Positions 8,470-16,897 of a DNA stretch of 44,910 nt are shown here, piece by piece. The notes below the pieces were generated by a model, which saw only the letters and a list, made by a program, of their open reading frames with translations, made no database searches and was not told where the DNA came from. Origin of the DNA: Segetibacter sp. (GTDB lineage Bacteria > Bacteroidota > Bacteroidia > Chitinophagales > Chitinophagaceae); contig JAQBNN010000046.1 in the NCBI GenBank assembly GCA_028288505.1, forward strand, positions 1 through 44,910, given 5' to 3'. Every line of letters begins with the position of its first letter. Position 1 is the stretch's first letter. Made by a program: the position numbers and the translations under genes.

Positions 8470-8997
8470 ATGCGCAAATACTTACTGCTACTCTTACTAG
8501 TGGCTGGCTGCACTTTTGCACAGGCACAACAAGCAAATATTGTTACCGAAGAAAAGCCTGTGGAAATTGATGGGATTGAGTATGGGTTCTCGGTAAAAAA
8601 TTTAAGCACTAAAGATGTCGGCAAGCAAGATTTTAGCCGTTACCAGGTTTCGTTATTTGTAACAAATAAGAATCAATGCAGCCGGGTAATTTTATTTGGG
8701 CAAAGTCTTGCACAATCTGATGCAGAAATGAAAGTGTTAGCAAAATTTGATTGCATTAATGCAACAGGTGCCCGGCTAACAAGTAAGAGTGGACAAGTAG
8801 AAGCCAAGCCGATGTATGTAAGTGCAAGAGTGCCGGTAACTGTAGGTGGAAAAACGGGCTTCGAAAATCAAAAGGTACAGGTAGGGTTTTATGTAGGGGC
8901 AGGAGAAACGGTTACTAACGATGTAATCTTCCTGGTTCCTCTAAACCACAAGCCCGAGCTTCGGGTACGAATTCTTAACAAGGCATCTTCAATATAA
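8470..8997 (+). CDS. Secreted protein of unknown function
   Basis: This 175-residue protein has a clear Sec signal peptide (about residues 1-19, ending FAQAQ) and a predicted all-beta mature part. I recognise no family. It sits 16 bases after the ParA gene and 10 bases before the esterase gene, so the three probably form one transcript. A functional link to ParA is not obvious, because one protein is cytoplasmic and the other is exported. Confidence 0.7.
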   Translation: MRKYLLLLLLVAGCTFAQAQQANIVTEEKPVEIDGIEYGFSVKNLSTKDVGKQDFSRYQVSLFVTNKNQCSRVILFGQSLAQSDAEMKVLAKFDCINATGARLTSKSGQVEAKPMYVSARVPVTVGGKTGFENQKVQVGFYVGAGETVTNDVIFLVPLNHKPELRVRILNKASSI

Positions 8998-9006
8998 AAT
9001 ATAGGT

Positions 9007-9738
9007 ATGCGCAAAGAAGAAACATCATGGTACAGCCCTTCGCTAAACAGGGAAATGCCTATTGCTAGTTATGGTCACTACGGTTTCGCAATATTATTGG
9101 TTCCTACTGCAGCCGCAGATTACCTGGAGTACGAAAGGTTCCAGCTTTTAGATACCATAGCTCCCTTAATTGATGCTGGCAAGCTGAGGGTTTTTAGCAT
9201 CAACAGCATTAATAAAGACAGCTGGTTAAACCAGGAGATGTTGCCCGAGCATAAAGCTATCCGTCATAACGAGTTTAACAACTATGTGTACAACGAAGTA
9301 GTCCCGTTCATTAGAAGCGCCACCAGCTCCGAAACAATGATTTATACTTGCGGTGCGTCGTTCGGTGCGCTGCATTCTATGAACCTTTTTTTAAAACGGC
9401 CAGATATTATAAACGGGGTTATTGCGATGAGCGGTGTATACGATCTTACCGAATACACGAGGGGTTATTGGGACGAGCAGGTCTATTTTAACAGCCCGCA
9501 GCACTACATTCCTAACTTAAACGATCAATGGCAGCTGGATAAGATCAAGTCAAGTCATCACATCCACATTGCGACTGGCTCCGGCGATTACGAAGATCCT
9601 GAAGCAAACCGAAGGTTTGCACAAGTACTCAGCAGCAAAGGCATTTGGTTCGATTTAGATATTTGGGGCCCCGATATCAAGCACGATTGGTCCACCTGGA
9701 GGAAGATGCTTCCGCATATTTTGTATACGAAGTTTTAA
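9007..9738 (+). CDS. Alpha/beta-hydrolase, putative esterase family
   Basis: This is a 243-residue alpha/beta hydrolase of the esterase-D type. The nucleophile elbow is CGASFGA (S118), the acid is probably Asp in GSGDYEDPE (D194 or D197), and His in DIKHDWSTW (H226) completes the triad. There is no signal peptide, so it is cytoplasmic. The family covers esterases acting on acyl groups such as S-formylglutathione or siderophore esters; the substrate is not assignable. It is the third gene of the ParA operon. A terminator-like hairpin follows at 9754-9780. Confidence 0.8.
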   Translation: MRKEETSWYSPSLNREMPIASYGHYGFAILLVPTAAADYLEYERFQLLDTIAPLIDAGKLRVFSINSINKDSWLNQEMLPEHKAIRHNEFNNYVYNEVVPFIRSATSSETMIYTCGASFGALHSMNLFLKRPDIINGVIAMSGVYDLTEYTRGYWDEQVYFNSPQHYIPNLNDQWQLDKIKSSHHIHIATGSGDYEDPEANRRFAQVLSSKGIWFDLDIWGPDIKHDWSTWRKMLPHILYTKF

Positions 9739-9753
9739 ACAATACTTATTTCG

Positions 9754-9780
9754 GGCTGGTTTCATTGCCGGCCTTTTTTT
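9754..9780 (+). terminator. Probable rho-independent terminator after the esterase gene
   Basis: GGCTGG (9754-9759) pairs with CCGGCC (9768-9773), with one G-U pair and an 8-base loop. A run of seven T follows. Confidence 0.65.
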
Positions 9781-9784
9781 GTTT

Positions 9785-9831
9785 ACCAGCACTTTCGCTC
9801 ACCCAAACATTGTTGTGTCACTCACTTGTAC
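9785..9831 (-). repeat. Intergenic repeat copy 8 (B-type)
   Basis: On the minus strand a perfect B-type core (9812-9831) is followed by AATGTTTGGGTGAGC and then the downstream module GTGCTGGT. It lies just beyond the terminator, between two rightward units. Confidence 0.9.
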
Positions 9832-9980
9832 TGTTACTTTTAATGCAACATTTCTCGTAGACTATAAAAAAAGCCGGTCCGAAGGAGGAAGAAGTGAATC
9901 TTAATACAAAATCCCACCCACTTGTTGTAAAACAAAGCAATTGGCACAAATATTTAAACTATTATGGCTAATCATTCCTC

Positions 9981-12416
9981 TTGAACAAATATCTAAAATA
10001 CACTCTTCGCGGATTAGGCATATTGGTAGGGCTACTAGTTATAGCTTACATTATACTTTATATCTATGTTTCAGTAAACAAAAAGTCGATTATTGCCAAG
10101 GTCAATACCGAAATAAGCGAAAAGCTTAATGGTGATGTGCTTGTAGAAAACATTGAGCTAAGTTTCTTCACCTACTTTCCTGAAGTTTCTGTGGTACTTG
10201 AAAAAGTGTCTATTAAAGACACGATGTTCAACCAGCATAAGCATCCTTTCTTCCAGGCAGAAAAAGTGTATGCAAGAATAAGTGCATGGAAACTGATCAG
10301 GCAGAGAGACCCGCTCACAGGTATTAGGGCAAAAAATGCCAGTTTATATGTTTACACCGATACAAGCGGCTACACCAACAAGTACTTGTTTTCTCCCAAA
10401 AAAGACTCAATACAAAACAGCGATAAAAAGCCAAAAGAAAGAAACATTCTAAAAGATATCCGGCTTGACGAAGTAAGGCTGGTAATGGATGACAGGAGAA
10501 GGGAAAAGTTGATAGATGTAGAAATAAACCGCATGGATTGCGATATTGCATACACCGATTCTACCCTTGTCCTTAGTTTGGAAAACGACTTTTTAATACA
10601 TGGTCTCGGGTTTAATCTTGATCGTGGAAGCTATGCAAAAGAGACAACTTTTGAAGGCGACTTTGATGTAGTGTATAACAAGAATAGAGAAGAAGTTTCT
10701 TTCAAAGACATTGAGGTAGACTTAAAAGGTCATCCTTTTGTTTTTACCGGCCTGTTTTCCTTCCGGGGAGACAATACGTTCTCATTAAAAATAGTGACTG
10801 AGCAAGTTAAGCAGTCAATGGTAAAAACCATTCTCACTCCTAAAATAGCTAAAGCTATTTCGATTGTTAGCGTGGAAGAACCATTAGATGCAAGCGCAGA
10901 AATTTCTGGTCCGCTTGGTCCTGGCGAACCTTTAGTAAAGGTGAACTGGAAGGGTAAAAATGTAAATGCAAACTCTCCATTTTTCAAGTTTACAAACGCT
11001 ACTTTCTCCGGTGGTTATACTAACGAGTTAATCCCCGGCCTACCCCGGCAAGACGAAAACAGCCGCATCTTTGTAAACGGTTTTACCGGAAGTTACGAAG
11101 GAATAGTACTAAGATCAGACAACATCTACATCGATAATTTGGTAAATCCAATGATCAATTGCGATGTTAAAAGCAACTTTCCTTTAGCAAGCCTCAACAA
11201 CCTGCTTGGTAGTAATGCCATACAATTAAAACAAGGCGAAGGATCAGTTAATGTAGTTTATAGCGGTCCCCTCCAAAGAAACAATCGCAGCAACACTACC
11301 ATGAACGGGTCGATCAATATTAAGAACGGGACTGTCTTTTACGCACCAAGAGGTATTTCTCTAACCAACTGTAATGGTAATATTGTTTTTAAAGGAACAG
11401 ATGTTTTCGTAAATGCACTAAATTCTACAGTTGCCGGCAGTCGTATTTTAATGAACGGAGTAGCTAAAGACATGCTTGCCTTTATGAAGACAAACCCGGG
11501 CAAAGTCGCTTTGGACTGGAATGTATATTCTCCATCAATTAATCTTGAAACTTTTACAGGTTTACTAAAGCAGCGCACAAGAGTAACCCCGGCTAAACAA
11601 GGAACTGCACAACTGTCGAGCGCAGCCGAGAAAATTGATAATATGTTGGACCAGGCCAATGTCAACCTCGATTTTAAAGCTGATAATGTAACCTTTAGAA
11701 AATTTGCCGCTACTAATGTAAAAGCTTCGATTGGTTTAATTGAAGATAACTACGACCTGAGGAATGTTAGCCTTGCACACGGTGGAGGAACTATGACGAT
11801 TAATGGTTTTCTACACGAGTTAAGTGCAAAGCTTTATGAAGGAAACCTGAAAGTGAATATGGATAATGTAGATGTTCACAAAGTGTTGTATGCCTTCAAC
11901 AACTTCGGCCAGGATGCTCTCAAAAGTGAGAATTTAAGGGGGAAGCTTACCAGCAGCATTAATGTAAAAATGAACATTGACCGCGAACTGAATTCACAGC
12001 CAAGTGGCATAACCGGATTCGTTGACTTTTCGTTAAAAAAAGGTGCACTGCTGAATTTCGAGCCGTTGAAAAAGCTGCAAAACTTTATGTTTAAAAACAG
12101 GAACTTCAGCGCGATCTATTTCGCCGAATTAAAAGACAGGCTAGATATTAACGGCAAAGACATTATCATAAATGAATTGGAAATACAATCCTCCGCACTT
12201 ACTTTATTTGTACAAGGAATGTATAGTTTGTCTCCCGGCAAAACAGACATCAGTATAAAAATACCCATTAGGAATCTTAAAAAAAGGGACGAGAATTATG
12301 TGCCCACTAACACTGGTAAAGGCGGGGTAAGTGTTTTTGTAAGAGGAACTCCAGGTGCCGACGGCAACATCCAGTTTAAGTATGATCCACTTGGGCGGTT
12401 TAGGAAAGACAAGTAA
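9981..12416 (+). CDS. AsmA-like membrane-anchored envelope protein
   Basis: This 811-residue protein has one N-terminal transmembrane helix (about residues 12-32) and a long mostly beta-strand periplasmic region of the AsmA type. An AsmA C-terminal-like region covers about residues 560-790. AsmA-like proteins are thought to form bridges that carry phospholipids between inner and outer membranes in Gram-negative bacteria; that role here is inferred from the family. The start is a TTG at 9981 that directly precedes a basic NKYLK leader and the membrane helix. The next gene begins 40 bases downstream, with no repeat copy between them. Confidence 0.78.
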   Translation: MNKYLKYTLRGLGILVGLLVIAYIILYIYVSVNKKSIIAKVNTEISEKLNGDVLVENIELSFFTYFPEVSVVLEKVSIKDTMFNQHKHPFFQAEKVYARISAWKLIRQRDPLTGIRAKNASLYVYTDTSGYTNKYLFSPKKDSIQNSDKKPKERNILKDIRLDEVRLVMDDRRREKLIDVEINRMDCDIAYTDSTLVLSLENDFLIHGLGFNLDRGSYAKETTFEGDFDVVYNKNREEVSFKDIEVDLKGHPFVFTGLFSFRGDNTFSLKIVTEQVKQSMVKTILTPKIAKAISIVSVEEPLDASAEISGPLGPGEPLVKVNWKGKNVNANSPFFKFTNATFSGGYTNELIPGLPRQDENSRIFVNGFTGSYEGIVLRSDNIYIDNLVNPMINCDVKSNFPLASLNNLLGSNAIQLKQGEGSVNVVYSGPLQRNNRSNTTMNGSINIKNGTVFYAPRGISLTNCNGNIVFKGTDVFVNALNSTVAGSRILMNGVAKDMLAFMKTNPGKVALDWNVYSPSINLETFTGLLKQRTRVTPAKQGTAQLSSAAEKIDNMLDQANVNLDFKADNVTFRKFAATNVKASIGLIEDNYDLRNVSLAHGGGTMTINGFLHELSAKLYEGNLKVNMDNVDVHKVLYAFNNFGQDALKSENLRGKLTSSINVKMNIDRELNSQPSGITGFVDFSLKKGALLNFEPLKKLQNFMFKNRNFSAIYFAELKDRLDINGKDIIINELEIQSSALTLFVQGMYSLSPGKTDISIKIPIRNLKKRDENYVPTNTGKGGVSVFVRGTPGADGNIQFKYDPLGRFRKDK

Positions 12417-12455
12417 TTCTACTTTTCCTGTATCTTCTCATTTTAAAACAACACA

Positions 12456-13493
12456 ATGAGAAATTTACTTGCTTGTCTTCTTGCTGTATCCATTCTAATT
12501 CTATCCTCCTGCAAACAGTCCCTAACAGATTCTTCTACTGATCTCAAAAAGTTTTTGTCACCAGTTGACTCAGGTGTGCAGACAGGCGGCGTAAAAATGG
12601 TGGAGATAGAAACACCAAAAGGAAAGTTTAAAGTATGGACAAAGCGAATAGGAAACAGTCCAACTATGCGATTGCTATTATTGCACGGCGGTCCTGCATT
12701 TACACACGAATATTTTGAATGCTTCGAAAGCTTTTTCCCGGCTGAAGGCATTGAGATAATTGAATACGACCAGCTCGGTTCTTACTACAGCGATCAGCCT
12801 GATGACAGCAGCCTTTGGACTACGGAACGCTTTGTGGAAGAGGTTGAACAGGTTAGGAAATCGCTTGGACTTAACAAGGACAACTTCTATGTATTAGGCA
12901 GTAGCTGGGGCGGCATTCTTGCTATGGAATATGCCCTAAAGTACCAGGACAATCTGAAGGGCCTAATCATAAGTAACATGATGGCCAGTATTCCTGATTA
13001 TGAAAAATACAATGGCGTGCTAAGAGCACAAATGAGAAAAACGCTGGTGGATAGCCTGCAGAATTATGAAGCCAGAGGCCAGTTCAAAGACCCCACTTAC
13101 CAGTCGCGGGTAATGTCGGAATATTATACGAAACACCTCTGTCGTTTACCAGAATGGCCCGATCCTGTTCTACGTTCTTTTAAGCACCTTAACGAGAAAG
13201 TTTACGTGCTTATGCAAGGCCCAAGCGAGTTCAAAACAGGTGGCCGGTTAATAACATGGGATCGTAAAGCAGACCTTCCAAAAATAAAAGTGCCTACGCT
13301 AACCATAGGCGGCAAGTTTGATACGATGGATCCTGAACACATGAAGTGGATGAGTACGCAGGTACAAAATGGTGATTACCTATACTGCCCCAACGGTAGC
13401 CACTTAAGTATGTGGGATGATCAGAAGACTTATATAAATGGAGTTATAAAATTTATAAGAAGTGTTGATGACGGTGGGTTTAAAGGGAAGTAA
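12456..13493 (+). CDS. Proline iminopeptidase-like alpha/beta-hydrolase, lipoprotein
   Basis: This 345-residue lipoprotein has a signal peptide ending in a good lipobox LSSC (Cys19). It belongs to the S33 prolyl-aminopeptidase branch of alpha/beta hydrolases: the oxyanion motif HGGP (77-80), nucleophile elbow GSSWGG (S150), acid in GGKFDTMDP (D289) and His in NGSHLSMW (H316). The family releases N-terminal proline or related residues from peptides. Membrane anchoring suggests use on peptides in the periplasm or at the outer membrane. It is probably co-transcribed with the AsmA-like gene. Confidence 0.85.
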   Translation: MRNLLACLLAVSILILSSCKQSLTDSSTDLKKFLSPVDSGVQTGGVKMVEIETPKGKFKVWTKRIGNSPTMRLLLLHGGPAFTHEYFECFESFFPAEGIEIIEYDQLGSYYSDQPDDSSLWTTERFVEEVEQVRKSLGLNKDNFYVLGSSWGGILAMEYALKYQDNLKGLIISNMMASIPDYEKYNGVLRAQMRKTLVDSLQNYEARGQFKDPTYQSRVMSEYYTKHLCRLPEWPDPVLRSFKHLNEKVYVLMQGPSEFKTGGRLITWDRKADLPKIKVPTLTIGGKFDTMDPEHMKWMSTQVQNGDYLYCPNGSHLSMWDDQKTYINGVIKFIRSVDDGGFKGK

Positions 13494-13510
13494 GCAATAA
13501 AGCTTTTAAT

Positions 13511-13549
13511 ACCAGCATTAGTATTTCATAGCATCATCGTTGCTGTAGA
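13511..13549 (-). repeat. Intergenic repeat copy 9a (core degraded, long tail)
   Basis: It reads ACCAGC, then GTATTTCATAGCATCATCG and TTGCTGTAGA. The tail matches copies 16 and 20 closely, but the palindromic core is lost. It pairs with copy 9b in opposite orientation about 70 bases away. Confidence 0.65.
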
Positions 13550-13619
13550 TGTCAACTAATTCGGTAATGGAATTTAAAGTTATAATCACTTTTAATTCTA
13601 TTAGATGAATTAATAAACA

Positions 13620-13646
13620 CTTACAGCAACGATGCTAAATAGTAGC
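13620..13646 (+). repeat. Intergenic repeat copy 9b (core degraded)
   Basis: CTTACAGCAACGATGCTAAA followed by TAGTAGC. The GTAC and palindromic part is absent, but the CAACGATGCT..A tail is kept. It is inverted relative to copy 9a. Confidence 0.6.
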
Positions 13647-13770
13647 AAAAAAGCTCGTCTCCAAACCCTAATTAAAATTTAACAACAAAATTTTTACTGA
13701 TAATCAACTACTTCTACTGCTCTTTGTAAAATTTGTTATGCGAAAGACTCCTTTTTCCGTTGCAACCTCC

Positions 13771-13778
13771 TACCTTCG
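13771..13778 (+). promoter_or_regulatory. Possible -7 promoter box for rplM
   Basis: TACCTTCG differs at one base from the Bacteroidota -7 consensus TAnnTTTG. A transcript starting about 8 bases downstream would begin just before the leader hairpin. I see no good -33 TTG at the expected distance. Confidence 0.4.
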
Positions 13779-13795
13779 CACTCCATTTTAAAAAT

Positions 13796-13813
13796 CCGGT
13801 GGGATAGCGCCGG
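13796..13813 (+). promoter_or_regulatory. Leader hairpin upstream of rplM, candidate L13 autoregulatory leader
   Basis: CCGGTG pairs with CGCCGG (five Watson-Crick pairs and one G-U) around the loop GGATAG, ending 20 bases before the rplM ATG. There is no T-run, so it is not a terminator. Ribosomal-protein leaders that bind the protein they encode are common, and leader candidates upstream of L13 have been proposed in Bacteroidia. Whether this is one needs a covariance-model match. Confidence 0.5.
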
Positions 13814-13833
13814 TAAAACTTAAATAAAGAATA

Positions 13834-14277
13834 ATGAGCAAATTACATTTCACAACCAAAAGTGCGAACGAGGCTACCGTGACACGTAACTGGTACGTTG
13901 TAGACGGTACTAATCAAACCGTTGGACGCATTTGTGCTAAAATCGCAGCAGTTCTTCGTGGTAAGAACAAGGCGTACTACACTCCACACGTTGACTGTGG
14001 TGATTTTGTTATCGTATTAAACTGCGAGAAAGTAAAATTTACCGGTAACAAGTTGGATGAAAAAGAATACATGCACTACACTGGCCACCCTGGTGGACAG
14101 AAAGTAGAAATTGCAAAAGACCTTATCAAGCGTCGCCCCGAGGTGATTATTGAAAGAGCTGTAAAAGGAATGCTTCCTAAAAACCGCTTAGGCCGCAAGA
14201 TGTACAAAAAATTATTCGTGTATGCTGGCGATCAACATCCTCACACTGCACAACAACCTAAGGAACTTAAATTCTAA
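13834..14277 (+). CDS. rplM: 50S ribosomal protein L13
   Basis: This 147-residue protein is L13 (uL13). Recognisable blocks are NWYVVDGTNQTVGR near residues 20-33, the YYTPHVDCGDFV block (48-59), YMHYTGHPGG (80-89) and the VKGMLPKNRLGRKMYKKL block (about 110-127). It is an early-assembling large-subunit protein that contacts 23S rRNA. It heads the cluster L13-S9-S2, 24 bases before rpsI, a standard order. A hairpin leader precedes it and may allow feedback control. Confidence 0.97.
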   Translation: MSKLHFTTKSANEATVTRNWYVVDGTNQTVGRICAKIAAVLRGKNKAYYTPHVDCGDFVIVLNCEKVKFTGNKLDEKEYMHYTGHPGGQKVEIAKDLIKRRPEVIIERAVKGMLPKNRLGRKMYKKLFVYAGDQHPHTAQQPKELKF

Positions 14278-14300
14278 ACCCAATTCCAAATTATTAATAA

Positions 14301-14690
14301 ATGGAAAAGCAAAAAAATGCCGTAGGTCGTCGTAAGGAAGCTGTAACAAGAGTTTTCCTTAGCAAAGGCGGTGGCCAGATCACGATTAACAATAAAGATT
14401 ACAAAGAATATTTTCCACTGGTTTACTTACAAAACCAGGTTGAACTTCCTTTTAAAACCATTGAAGCAACTGATAAGTTTGATGTAAAGATCAATGCAAC
14501 TGGTGGTGGAGTTAAAGGACAAGCTGAGGCTGCAAAATTAGGTATTGCACGTGCACTACTTGAAGTTGATCCTGAATTACGCCCTGCACTTAAAGCTGCC
14601 GGCCTGCTTAAGCGTGACCCACGTGGTGTAGAACGTAAAAAGCCAGGAAAGAAGAAAGCAAGAAAGAGCTTCCAGTTCAGCAAGCGTTAA
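14301..14690 (+). CDS. rpsI: 30S ribosomal protein S9
   Basis: This 129-residue protein is S9 (uS9). It opens with NAVGRRKEAVTRVFL, has the GGGVKGQAEAAKLGIARAL block in the middle, and ends KKARKSFQFSKR. The basic C-terminal arginine reaches the P-site tRNA in the ribosome. Length is normal. It sits between rplM and rpsB with short gaps and no repeat copy, consistent with one transcript. Confidence 0.97.
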   Translation: MEKQKNAVGRRKEAVTRVFLSKGGGQITINNKDYKEYFPLVYLQNQVELPFKTIEATDKFDVKINATGGGVKGQAEAAKLGIARALLEVDPELRPALKAAGLLKRDPRGVERKKPGKKKARKSFQFSKR

Positions 14691-14738
14691 TCTTACTCAA
14701 TCAAATTATCAATTTCACCAATTTTCAAATAATTATAA

Positions 14739-15656
14739 ATGGAAAATAACACTTCACTACAGCAGCAGCTTTTGGAGGCCGGCGTACACTTTGGTCACCT
14801 TAAGAAGAAGTGGAACCCAAAGATGTTGCCTTACATCTTCGCTGAGAAAAAAGGCATTCACATCATCGATCTTAATAAGACCGTAGAAGGCTTGCAGGAA
14901 GCTGCTGCCGCTATGAAGTCTATTGCTAAAAGCGGTAAGAAGATCATGTTTGTTGCAACTAAAAAGCAAGCTAAAGAAATCGTAACCGAAGCAGCAAAGC
15001 GTGTAAACATGCCTTACGTAACCGAGCGTTGGTTAGGTGGTATGCTTACCAACTTCAACACAGTTCGTAAGAGCGTGAAGAAAATGCAGAACATCGAAAA
15101 AATGTTGGGTGAAGGTGTTGCTGAAAGCTTAACTAAAAAAGAGCGTTTAACACTTACCCGCGATAAAGATAAAATGGAGAAAGTTCTTGGTGGTATCGCC
15201 CAATTAGGTCGTGCCCCGGCAGCTTTGTTCCTTGTAGATATTGGACATGAGCACATTGCGCTGGCTGAAGCTAAGCGTCTTGGTATCACAACTTTTGGCA
15301 TGGTTGATACCAACAGCGATCCAAACAAAGTTGATTTCTCAATTCCTGCGAACGACGATGCTACTAAATCTGTAGCAATCATCACTAACTACATTGCCGC
15401 TGCAATCGCTGAAGGACTTGCCGAAAGACAAGCAAACAAAGACGAAGACGGTGTTGATGATGTAGATAACGATGCAGAAAAGAGAGCTGCCCGTTTACAA
15501 GCCGAAGCTGAAGGTGAAGCTGCACGTGGTGGAAGAGGTGCTGGTCGCAGTCCGGGAGCAGGTGGTCCTGGTGGTGGTGGCCCTAAGCGTCGCTCAACTG
15601 GTGGCGGTCCTGCTGGCGGTGGTCGTCGTCCAGGTGGCCCGGGTGGTCCTCGCTAG
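14739..15656 (+). CDS. rpsB: 30S ribosomal protein S2 with long Gly/Arg-rich C-terminal tail
   Basis: The first roughly 225 residues are typical S2 (uS2): LLEAGVHFGHLKKKWNPKM near the start, ERWLGGMLTNF (about 96-106) and the VDTNSDPN region (about 188-195). S2 joins the small subunit late and contacts S1 in many bacteria. This protein runs to 305 residues. After an acidic stretch (about 232-250) comes a 44-residue tail (262-305) made almost only of Gly, Arg, Pro, Ser and Ala, with RGG-like spacing. Such tails are unusual on S2 and suggest an extra RNA or protein contact. It starts 49 bases after rpsI. Unlike many bacteria, tsf follows only after a 214-base gap. Confidence 0.95.
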   Translation: MENNTSLQQQLLEAGVHFGHLKKKWNPKMLPYIFAEKKGIHIIDLNKTVEGLQEAAAAMKSIAKSGKKIMFVATKKQAKEIVTEAAKRVNMPYVTERWLGGMLTNFNTVRKSVKKMQNIEKMLGEGVAESLTKKERLTLTRDKDKMEKVLGGIAQLGRAPAALFLVDIGHEHIALAEAKRLGITTFGMVDTNSDPNKVDFSIPANDDATKSVAIITNYIAAAIAEGLAERQANKDEDGVDDVDNDAEKRAARLQAEAEGEAARGGRGAGRSPGAGGPGGGGPKRRSTGGGPAGGGRRPGGPGGPR

Positions 15657-15697
15657 TTTGGTTAATGGTTAGATTGGTTGAGTAATTTTTATGTACC

Positions 15698-15743
15698 CAG
15701 CTAATCTGCTACTATTAAACATCGTTGCGTCGCACTCTTGTAC
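15698..15743 (-). repeat. Intergenic repeat copy 10 (A-type)
   Basis: On the minus strand a perfect A-type core (15724-15743) is followed by GATGTTTAATAGTAGCAG and then AGCTGG, the downstream module. It lies between rpsB and tsf. Confidence 0.9.
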
Positions 15744-15769
15744 TGGCAAAACAGTATTGAGCAATAAAT

Positions 15770-15827
15770 AAAACCACATAGACACATAAGTCACATAGCT
15801 ATGTGCCTATTGTGCCTATGTGGTTTT
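15770..15827. repeat. 58-bp imperfect palindrome between rpsB and tsf
   Basis: The left arm 15770-15798 and right arm 15799-15827 are reverse complements at 25 of 29 positions. Each arm contains direct repeats of a CACATAG-like unit, and the arms end in AAAA and TTTT, so the RNA from either strand could form a long hairpin followed by U residues. It could end or attenuate transcription between rpsB and tsf, or be a separate mobile palindromic element. Confidence 0.75.
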
Positions 15828-15870
15828 TAATTTTCAAATTTCAAATTCATTCATTTTCAAATTATAAATT

Positions 15871-16713
15871 ATGTCAACTGCAACTATAACCGCACAAGAT
15901 ATTAATAAACTACGCCAGGCAACAGGTGCCGGTATGATGGATTGCCGCAAAGCACTTGTTGAAACCAATGGTGATTTTGAAGGCGCTATCGACTGGTTAC
16001 GTAAGCAAGGCCAAAAAGTGGCCGCAAAACGTAGCGACCGTGAAGCGAAAGAAGGTGTAGTTGTAGCACGTACAACTTTCGATAACAAAACAGGTATTGT
16101 ACTTACCATCAGTTGCGAAACTGACTTTGTAAGTAAGAATGCTGATTTCGTTGCGTTTGCTACCAGCATTGCTGATGCTGCTATTGCAAACAATGTAAAA
16201 AACGTAGAAGAACTAAATGAGGTTACCATCAACGGCACTAAAGTATCAGAACTAATTGACGATAAGCTGACTTCAATAAGCGAAAAAATTGGTATAAGTC
16301 GTTTCGAAAGAGTAGAAGCTCCTTATGTTACTTCATACATTCACGGCGCTTATCGCCTGGGGGTTTTGGTAGCTTTTAACAAGACTGCTGAAGAGGCTGG
16401 TAAAGACATTGCGATGCAAATTGCAGCGATGAACCCGGTAGCAGTTGATCCTACAAAAGTTCCTGCTGAAACTGTAGAAAGAGAAAGAGCAATTGTAACT
16501 GAGCAAATTGCAGCTGATCCTAAAATGGCTGGTAAGCCTTCTGAAATGATCGCTAAAATTGCAGACGGCAAATTGAACGCCTTCTTTAAAGAACAAACAT
16601 TACTTGCTCAGCCTTATGTAAAAGATAACAGCAAGAGTGTAGGTGAATTCTTAAAGAGTATTGACGGAGAATTAGAGGTTGTTGAGTTTAGAAGAGTGGC
16701 ATTAGGACAATAA
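15871..16713 (+). CDS. tsf: Translation elongation factor Ts
   Basis: This 280-residue protein is EF-Ts, the nucleotide exchange factor that recycles EF-Tu-GDP to EF-Tu-GTP. The N-terminal UBA-like helical domain shows LRQATGAGMMDCRKALVE (about residues 14-31). The exchange motif CETDFVSKN lies at about 83-91. The rest gives the core subdomains and dimerisation region, with normal length. It follows rpsB after a gap containing a repeat copy and a 58-bp palindrome. A terminator follows it. Confidence 0.97.
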   Translation: MSTATITAQDINKLRQATGAGMMDCRKALVETNGDFEGAIDWLRKQGQKVAAKRSDREAKEGVVVARTTFDNKTGIVLTISCETDFVSKNADFVAFATSIADAAIANNVKNVEELNEVTINGTKVSELIDDKLTSISEKIGISRFERVEAPYVTSYIHGAYRLGVLVAFNKTAEEAGKDIAMQIAAMNPVAVDPTKVPAETVERERAIVTEQIAADPKMAGKPSEMIAKIADGKLNAFFKEQTLLAQPYVKDNSKSVGEFLKSIDGELEVVEFRRVALGQ

Positions 16714-16734
16714 TAATGTTTTCAAAAGTATATG

Positions 16735-16765
16735 AAACGGGAGCTCAAAAGGCTTCCGTTTTTTT
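16735..16765 (+). terminator. Rho-independent terminator after tsf
   Basis: AAACGGGAGC pairs with GCTTCCGTTT through one G-U pair around a short A-rich loop, followed by a T-run. It lies 22 bases after the tsf stop codon. Confidence 0.8.
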
Positions 16766-16897
16766 GTGACATGGGTAAAAGTTGGAGGTGCTGAACAGCT
16801 TCGCATTTGCTGATAATTCTGATAGGCAACTAAAGTTCCCTTAAAGATGTCTTACCTATTCTTAATTCCCTCGAAAGTTGTTGAGTTTGGATAGTTA

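Larger units (their letters stand above)
13494..13833. other. Gap upstream of rplM: repeat pair, promoter region and leader
   Basis: This 340-base gap holds two degenerate repeat copies in opposite orientation (9a and 9b), an AT-rich stretch, a possible promoter box TACCTTCG (13771-13778) and a leader hairpin just before rplM (13796-13813). No gene is visible. Confidence 0.6.
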
